Source of the DNA: Actinomycetota bacterium
GTDB lineage: Bacteria; Actinomycetota; Humimicrobiia; Humimicrobiales; Humimicrobiaceae
DNA: 11,642 nt
Direction: 5' to 3'
Assembly (NCBI GenBank): GCA_018897225.1
Contig: JAHILC010000057.1
Span: 1-11,642, forward strand
Shown here: positions 6,810-11,642 of the stretch, one piece after another
How positions within the stretch are numbered: the first letter of the stretch is position 1
How the letters are laid out: the number at the start of each line of letters is the position of its first letter
Notes under the pieces: generated by a model
The model's input: the letters and a program-made list of their open reading frames with translations, nothing else
Told to the model about the DNA's origin: nothing
The model's database searches: none
Made by a program: the position numbers and the translations under genes

Positions 6810-8132
6810 ATGTTTATTGGAAAAATTAAAAATAGTTTTTCAAATATAAAACCTTTATTTAAAAGGTCTGTAATTTCCTGGGCTTTGTATGATTTTGCAA
6901 ATACTGCTTTTGCAATAGTGATAATAACATTGGTTTTTCCTGTTTTTTTTACAAATATAATTGCCCCCGAAGATATTTATGGAAAAAATTTCGGGGTTTT
7001 GATGTGGGGGATATCAAGTGGAGTTTCGATGCTTTTAGCTTCTGCATGTGCTCCTGTTTTCGGAGCTATTGCAGATACTTCAAGATCCAAGAATAAATTT
7101 CTCACAATTCTTACAGGCATCTGTATCATATTCTGTCTTTTGCTTTATTTTACTGACAGGGGAATGATTGCAATGGCAATGGCTATTTTTATTGCTGCTA
7201 ATTTCTTTTATCAGACCTCAATGATGTTTTATAATTCCTTCCTGCCCGAGCTTTCAGAAAAAGGTAATGTCGGATTTATTTCAGGTTTCGGATTTTCGCT
7301 GGGTTATCTTGGCGGTCTTATTATGCTTATAATAATTTATCCGTTTTTAAAAAACGGTTTAGAAAATCATAGCACTTTCTCTATTAAGCTGACTTTTATA
7401 ATAACTGCAGTTTTTTTTCTTGTTTTTTCCCTGCCTTCATTTTTATTTTTAAAGGATAAAAAATCTGATTTTCAATCAAACCTTACATTCAATAAAACAG
7501 GCAGAAAAATATCCTATGTAAGATATGGTTTTCAAAAGCTGCATCAGACTTTTAAAAAAATAAAAACAAATAAAAGTCTTTTACGGTTTCTGACAGCATA
7601 TTTCCTTTTCAGTAATGCTTTTTCAATACTGGCTGTCTATGCAGCCATTTATGGCAGAAATACTCTCAATCTGTCTTTACAGGAGATTGCACTGCTTTTT
7701 ATTCTGGGAAATTTTCCTGTCATAATAAGCTCGTTTTTCTTTGGCTGGCTTGTGGACAGGATCGGGTCAAAGAGAGTAATTACAATGACACTTGCATTAT
7801 GGTGTATTGTAATAATTCTGATTTCAGTATTTAATTTGAAGGCTGTTTTTTATGTTGCTTATATTCTTGCCTCAGTTATAACCGGTTCAACTCTGATTGC
7901 AAGCAGAAGCCTCATGAGCATTCTGACCCCTTATGGGAGGGAGGCAGAGTATTTTAGCTTTTATGCAGTTGGAGGAAAATTTTCCTCAATACTTGGTCCA
8001 GTAGTATTTGGACTGATTGCTTATTTTACAAAAAATGAGCGAATAGCGCTTTTAAGCACGCTTATTTTTCTTATCGGGGGATTGATTGTTGTTGCTACAG
8101 TAAAAGTTCCTGAAGCAAGGGTTAAAATTTAG
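6810..8132 (+). CDS. MFS permease of the UMF1 family
   Basis: The 440-residue protein is strongly hydrophobic, with about twelve membrane segments and a charged central loop (about residues 215-258) dividing two six-helix halves. UMF1-type features are SWALYDFANTAF in the first helix (23-34), the MFS loop WLVDRIGSKR (313-322), and GREAEYFSFYAVGGKF followed by SSILGPVVFG in the C-terminal half (376-401). UMF1 proteins resemble yeast Atg22, a vacuolar amino-acid exporter, and sit in the inner membrane of many bacteria; their substrates are mostly unknown. It may export amino acids or small metabolites, but this is inference. It diverges from the nitroreductase gene with 149 bases between. The ATG at 6810 has only A/T-rich sequence before it. 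Confidence 0.9.
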   Translation: MFIGKIKNSFSNIKPLFKRSVISWALYDFANTAFAIVIITLVFPVFFTNIIAPEDIYGKNFGVLMWGISSGVSMLLASACAPVFGAIADTSRSKNKFLTILTGICIIFCLLLYFTDRGMIAMAMAIFIAANFFYQTSMMFYNSFLPELSEKGNVGFISGFGFSLGYLGGLIMLIIIYPFLKNGLENHSTFSIKLTFIITAVFFLVFSLPSFLFLKDKKSDFQSNLTFNKTGRKISYVRYGFQKLHQTFKKIKTNKSLLRFLTAYFLFSNAFSILAVYAAIYGRNTLNLSLQEIALLFILGNFPVIISSFFFGWLVDRIGSKRVITMTLALWCIVIILISVFNLKAVFYVAYILASVITGSTLIASRSLMSILTPYGREAEYFSFYAVGGKFSSILGPVVFGLIAYFTKNERIALLSTLIFLIGGLIVVATVKVPEARVKI

Positions 8133-8173
8133 AATGAAGTATATAGTGTGTACGAGAGTAAAGCGGATACTCC

Positions 8174-8191
8174 TATTAACTAAAGTTAATA
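8174..8191. repeat. small inverted repeat between convergent permease and transketolase genes
   Basis: TATTAAC (8174-8180) and GTTAATA (8185-8191) are perfect complements around TAAA. The stem has a single G:C pair and no clean T-run, so it is a weak candidate for ending transcription. The gap 8133-8237 holds nothing else convincing. Confidence 0.2.
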
Positions 8192-8237
8192 AATATAAAG
8201 TTATAATAATAATAAGCAATTAAAAAATGTAAAAAAA

Positions 8238-9218
8238 CTACACGATTTTATTTAAAATGTTTTCCTTAACTGTTTTTATTATGCTTGATTCATCAAAACC
8301 ATAAGCCTCATACAGCTCCGAAAGCGTTCCTGATGCTCCAAATTTATCTTTTACTCCCATCCTGACTACTCGAGCCGGATGCTTTTCTGAAAGAACTTCG
8401 CAAGTTGCACTTCCAAGTCCACCAATAATGTTATGATCCTCAACTGTAATAATCAGTCCGGTTTTTTTAGCGCTTTCAATTAAAAGCTCTTCGTCTATAG
8501 GTTTTATTGATGACATGTTTATTAAATCAACCTCAATACCATCAGCTTCCAGTTTTTTTGCTGCCAAAATACAGATATGAGTGGTAAAACCAGCTGTAAC
8601 TATGGTAGCTTTATTACCTTCAAAAAGCCTTACCCCTTTTCCAATTCTGAAAACATAATCATCATTAAAAATTAATGGGCTGGCGCTTCTTCCAAGCCTT
8701 ACATAACAAGGCCCCTTGTACTGGATTACTGCCTCGATTACTTTACCCGTCTCAGTACCATCTGAAGGTGAAATGACAACTATGCCAGGTATGGCTCTCA
8801 TTATTGCAACATCTTCAATAGCCTGGTGCGTTGCGCCATCTTCCCCGACTGCCAGCCCGGTATGAGTTGCACATATTTTTACATTCAATCCTGGGTAAGC
8901 TATTGATGCACTTACCTGATCACAAGCTCTTTTGGAAGCAAAAACCCCGAATGTCGAAGCAAAAGGTATCTTGCCCATCGTAGCAAGACCAGCCGCAACG
9001 CTCATCATGTTTGATTCAGCAATACCCATGTTAAAGAATCTTTCAGGAAATTTCCTGGCAAACAGCGCTGTCATTGTGGACTTTGACAGATCGCAATCAA
9101 GCGCTACTATATCTTTGTTGACTTCACCTATCTCGGCAAGCTTCTCCCCATACGCATTTCTTGTGGCAACCTTTTTGTCGCCTTCAAATAATATTTTTTT
9201 TACTTCTTGCGAAATCAT
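8238..9218 (-). CDS. transketolase, C-terminal (pyrimidine-binding) subunit
   Basis: The 326 residues match the separate C-terminal subunit of two-gene transketolases. The protein contains the pyrimidine domain, with catalytic Glu68 in MGIAESNM, a conserved EDGATHQAIED loop (126-136) and FASTFGVFASKR (86-97). A transketolase C-terminal domain follows from about residue 190, including VEDHNIIGGLGS (259-270). With the N-terminal subunit it should form a cytosolic TPP-dependent enzyme that moves two-carbon units between sugar phosphates in the non-oxidative pentose phosphate pathway. The ATG at 9218 follows AGAAAGGT at good spacing. It lies 43 bases after gdhA and probably shares its transcript. 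Its partner gene is about 1.7 kb away, on the other side of gdhA. Confidence 0.93.
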   Translation of the reverse strand: MISQEVKKILFEGDKKVATRNAYGEKLAEIGEVNKDIVALDCDLSKSTMTALFARKFPERFFNMGIAESNMMSVAAGLATMGKIPFASTFGVFASKRACDQVSASIAYPGLNVKICATHTGLAVGEDGATHQAIEDVAIMRAIPGIVVISPSDGTETGKVIEAVIQYKGPCYVRLGRSASPLIFNDDYVFRIGKGVRLFEGNKATIVTAGFTTHICILAAKKLEADGIEVDLINMSSIKPIDEELLIESAKKTGLIITVEDHNIIGGLGSATCEVLSEKHPARVVRMGVKDKFGASGTLSELYEAYGFDESSIIKTVKENILNKIV

Positions 9219-9261
9219 TGCAGAACCTTTCTATAATTGCCTATATTTAATTTTTTGGCTA

Positions 9262-10608
<1,347 letters not shown>

Positions 10609-10620
10609 TTACTGTTTGGT

Positions 10621-10672
10621 TAATAAAACCTTGGTAAACAAAACCTGGTATAGTTAATAAACAAATCCTGGT
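10621..10672. repeat. direct repeats in the gdhA leader
   Basis: On the minus strand two 15-base copies, ACCAGGATTTGTTTA (10672-10658) and ACCAGGTTTTGTTTA (10649-10635), differ at one base. A third, looser copy, ACCAAGGTTTTATTA (10635-10621), follows directly. Start-to-start distances are 23 and 14 bases. Each unit also has imperfect GGTT/AACC symmetry. They lie between the predicted gdhA promoter and its ribosome site, so they could be operators or leader-RNA elements. Confidence 0.6.
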
Positions 10673-10690
10673 AAAATTTTAGAAGCTTTA

Positions 10691-10720
10691 ATATTAAGAT
10701 TAATCTATTAAAAAAGTCAA
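10691..10720 (-). promoter_or_regulatory. predicted sigma-70-type promoter of gdhA
   Basis: On the minus strand TTGACT (10720-10715) and TAATAT (10696-10691) are spaced by 18 bases, the best promoter match in the window. Transcription would begin near 10684 and give a leader of about 88 bases that contains the direct repeats. It should also drive the downstream transketolase C-terminal gene. Confidence 0.6.
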
Positions 10721-10740
10721 GCTAATATCTTATACAGCTG

Positions 10741-10756
10741 AAATCTTATAAGATTT
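10741..10756. promoter_or_regulatory. 16-bp perfect palindrome upstream of the gdhA promoter
   Basis: AAATCTTATAAGATTT is its own reverse complement. It lies 20 bases behind the gdhA -35 hexamer and before the ABC ATPase stub. A related half, ATATCTTATA (10725-10734), is next to it. Symmetry and position suit a dimeric regulator, but A/T-rich palindromes also arise by chance. Confidence 0.35.
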
Positions 10757-10805
10757 TATTTTCCAATTGCCTCAAGCAGCCCAGAAGGAATATAATACTT
10801 ACCAA

Positions 10806-10904
10806 ATGAGCTTTATTGTTGAAGTTGAAAACATATCAAAAAAATATGGCAATATTACGGCTGTAGATAATGTATCCTTTAAAATAAAAGAAGGGGAATT
10901 ATTC
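10806..10904 (+). pseudogene. 5' stub of an ABC transporter ATP-binding protein
   Basis: From the ATG at 10806, 33 residues read as the start of an ABC ATPase: FIVEVENISKKYGNITAVDN and then VSFKIKEGELF. In family members the next residues are the Walker A region (GLLGPNGAGKT). Here the similarity stops at once and the frame runs on into unrelated, phenylalanine-rich sequence to 11012, over the antisense of the transketolase gene. There is no Walker A, signature or Walker B motif, so it cannot be functional. The frame stays open back to a TTG at 10767, but family similarity starts at the ATG. AGAAGGAA (10783-10790) upstream is rather far for a ribosome site. The sharp break at about 10905 marks a rearrangement junction, or less likely an assembly join. 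Confidence 0.7.
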
Positions 10905-10923
10905 CGATGGCGTTTTACTTGTA

Positions 10924-10945
10924 AAATAAGGGAGTTTTATTTCCC
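10924..10945 (-). terminator. possible weak terminator after the transketolase N-terminal gene
   Basis: Just after the TGA at 10950 the minus strand can form either GGGA/TCCC (10945-10942 with 10933-10930), followed by TTATTTT, or AAATAA/TTATTT. Both stems are short. If either works, it would separate transcription of the two transketolase genes further. Confidence 0.3.
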
Positions 10946-10949
10946 AACT

Positions 10950-11642
10950 TCAATTATTAATCAGAATTTGCCCACGAATTTCCTCAATAGCTTTTTCTTT
11001 TTCTTCGGGTGACGGAGTTTTTCCATGCCACTCGCAACGGTCTTCCATAAATGAAACACCCTTACCTTTGATTGTATTTGCAACAATACATACAGGTTTT
11101 GTCTTAAAATCAATCGCCCTGGTAATTGCTCTATCAATTTCATCTAAATCATGCCCATTTATTTCCATAACTTCCCAGCCAAATGATTTCCATTTATCAA
11201 TCATTGGTTCAGTATTCATTATGTCTTTGGTGTAACCATCTATTTGTAGCCCATTTCTATCTAATATTACTATAAGATTATCCAGTCTATAATGTGCAGC
11301 AGCCATAGCAGCTTCCCAGATTTGCCCTTCGTCACACTCGCCATCACCCACTATTGCAAAGACATTACAACCGAGTTTATCAAGCCTGGCACTCAGAGCC
11401 ATTCCTACAGCGCATGAAAGCCCCTGCCCAAGCGAACCTGTTGTCATGTCTATTCCTGGAGTTTTCTTCATATCGGGGTGGCCTTGAAGGATACTTCCAA
11501 ATTTCCTTAAAGTTCTCAGGTGAGCTTTATTAAAATAACCTTTCTCTGCAAGTGTTGCATATAAAACAGGACATGCATGCCCTTTGGATAATACAACCCT
11601 GTCTCTATTCTTCATTGAAGGATTTTTAGGATCAAGTTTCAG
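10950..11642 (-). CDS. transketolase, N-terminal (TPP-binding) subunit, 5' end outside window
   Basis: About 230 residues are visible and the frame runs off the right edge (LKLDPKNPSMKNRDRVV). The Met at 11615 is therefore internal, because DPKNP and RDRVVLSKGHACP are conserved parts of the family. Further on come GHPDMKKTPGIDMTTGSLGQ, the TPP-binding VGDGECDEGQIWEAA ending in LDRNGLQIDG, and GHDLDEI. This is the pyrophosphate-binding half of a two-subunit transketolase, whose partner ends at 8238. The visible end (about residue 221 counted from the internal Met) is normal for such subunits, so this gene looks complete at its 3' side. It stops with TGA at 10950, immediately beside the ABC ATPase stub. 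Confidence 0.93.
   Translation of the reverse strand: MKLDPKNPSMKNRDRVVLSKGHACPVLYATLAEKGYFNKAHLRTLRKFGSILQGHPDMKKTPGIDMTTGSLGQGLSCAVGMALSARLDKLGCNVFAIVGDGECDEGQIWEAAMAAAHYRLDNLIVILDRNGLQIDGYTKDIMNTEPMIDKWKSFGWEVMEINGHDLDEIDRAITRAIDFKTKPVCIVANTIKGKGVSFMEDRCEWHGKTPSPEEKEKAIEEIRGQILINN

Noticed and set aside
5899..8132. A peptide natural-product cluster around the SagB-type gene
   Set aside because: The neighbours are a lipid enzyme and a generic UMF1 permease; no YcaO, dehydratase or precursor peptide frame was found.
8134..8223. 29-residue open frame directly after the permease stop
   Set aside because: It has no Shine-Dalgarno and a simple lysine/isoleucine-rich composition, with no family resemblance; probably chance.

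Overview
The window is an AT-rich (roughly one third G+C) bacterial chromosomal segment with dense genes, short intergenic gaps, and no tRNA, rRNA, CRISPR array or complete mobile element that I can see. The gene set is mixed: purine salvage, a split archaeal/thermophile-style transketolase, NADP-type glutamate dehydrogenase, a DUF1844 protein, an RCKP rubredoxin-like mini-protein, a UMF1-type MFS permease and a lipid-activating fusion enzyme. This fits an anaerobic, probably uncultivated bacterium. I cannot name the phylum from sequence alone. One predicted lipoprotein shows that it exports proteins and lipidates them.

Left part (1-2800). The last 29 codons of an unidentified plus-strand gene end at 91. 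They converge on a minus-strand operon read from right to left: M3-like metallopeptidase, apt, a DUF1844 protein starting with TTG, and a 33-residue RCKP zinc-ribbon protein. Gaps are 33, 13 and 19 bases, and each gene after the first has a clear Shine-Dalgarno sequence. A perfect 11-bp inverted repeat lies directly before the peptidase start codon.

Middle part (2968-8132). A decayed tail of a TolB/PD40-type beta-propeller gene precedes an 885-residue fusion of acyl-activating enzyme, acyl carrier protein and PlsC-type acyltransferase. That gene converges on a SagB-type nitroreductase predicted to be a lipoprotein. The nitroreductase is divergent from a UMF1-family MFS permease.

Right part (8238-11642). 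Heteromeric transketolase is encoded as two genes, but the two halves are not adjacent. Reading the minus strand, the N-terminal (TPP-binding) subunit runs in from beyond the right edge and stops at 10950. Next come a plus-strand stub of an ABC ATPase cut just before its Walker A motif, then gdhA with its own promoter and a repeat-rich leader, then the C-terminal (pyrimidine-domain) subunit. The simplest reading is that a segment carrying gdhA and ABC-transporter debris separated an ancestral transketolase gene pair, so the two subunits are now probably driven from different promoters. The most noteworthy items are this split, the gdhA leader repeats, the three-domain lipid enzyme, the exported SagB-like enzyme and the very small RCKP gene.
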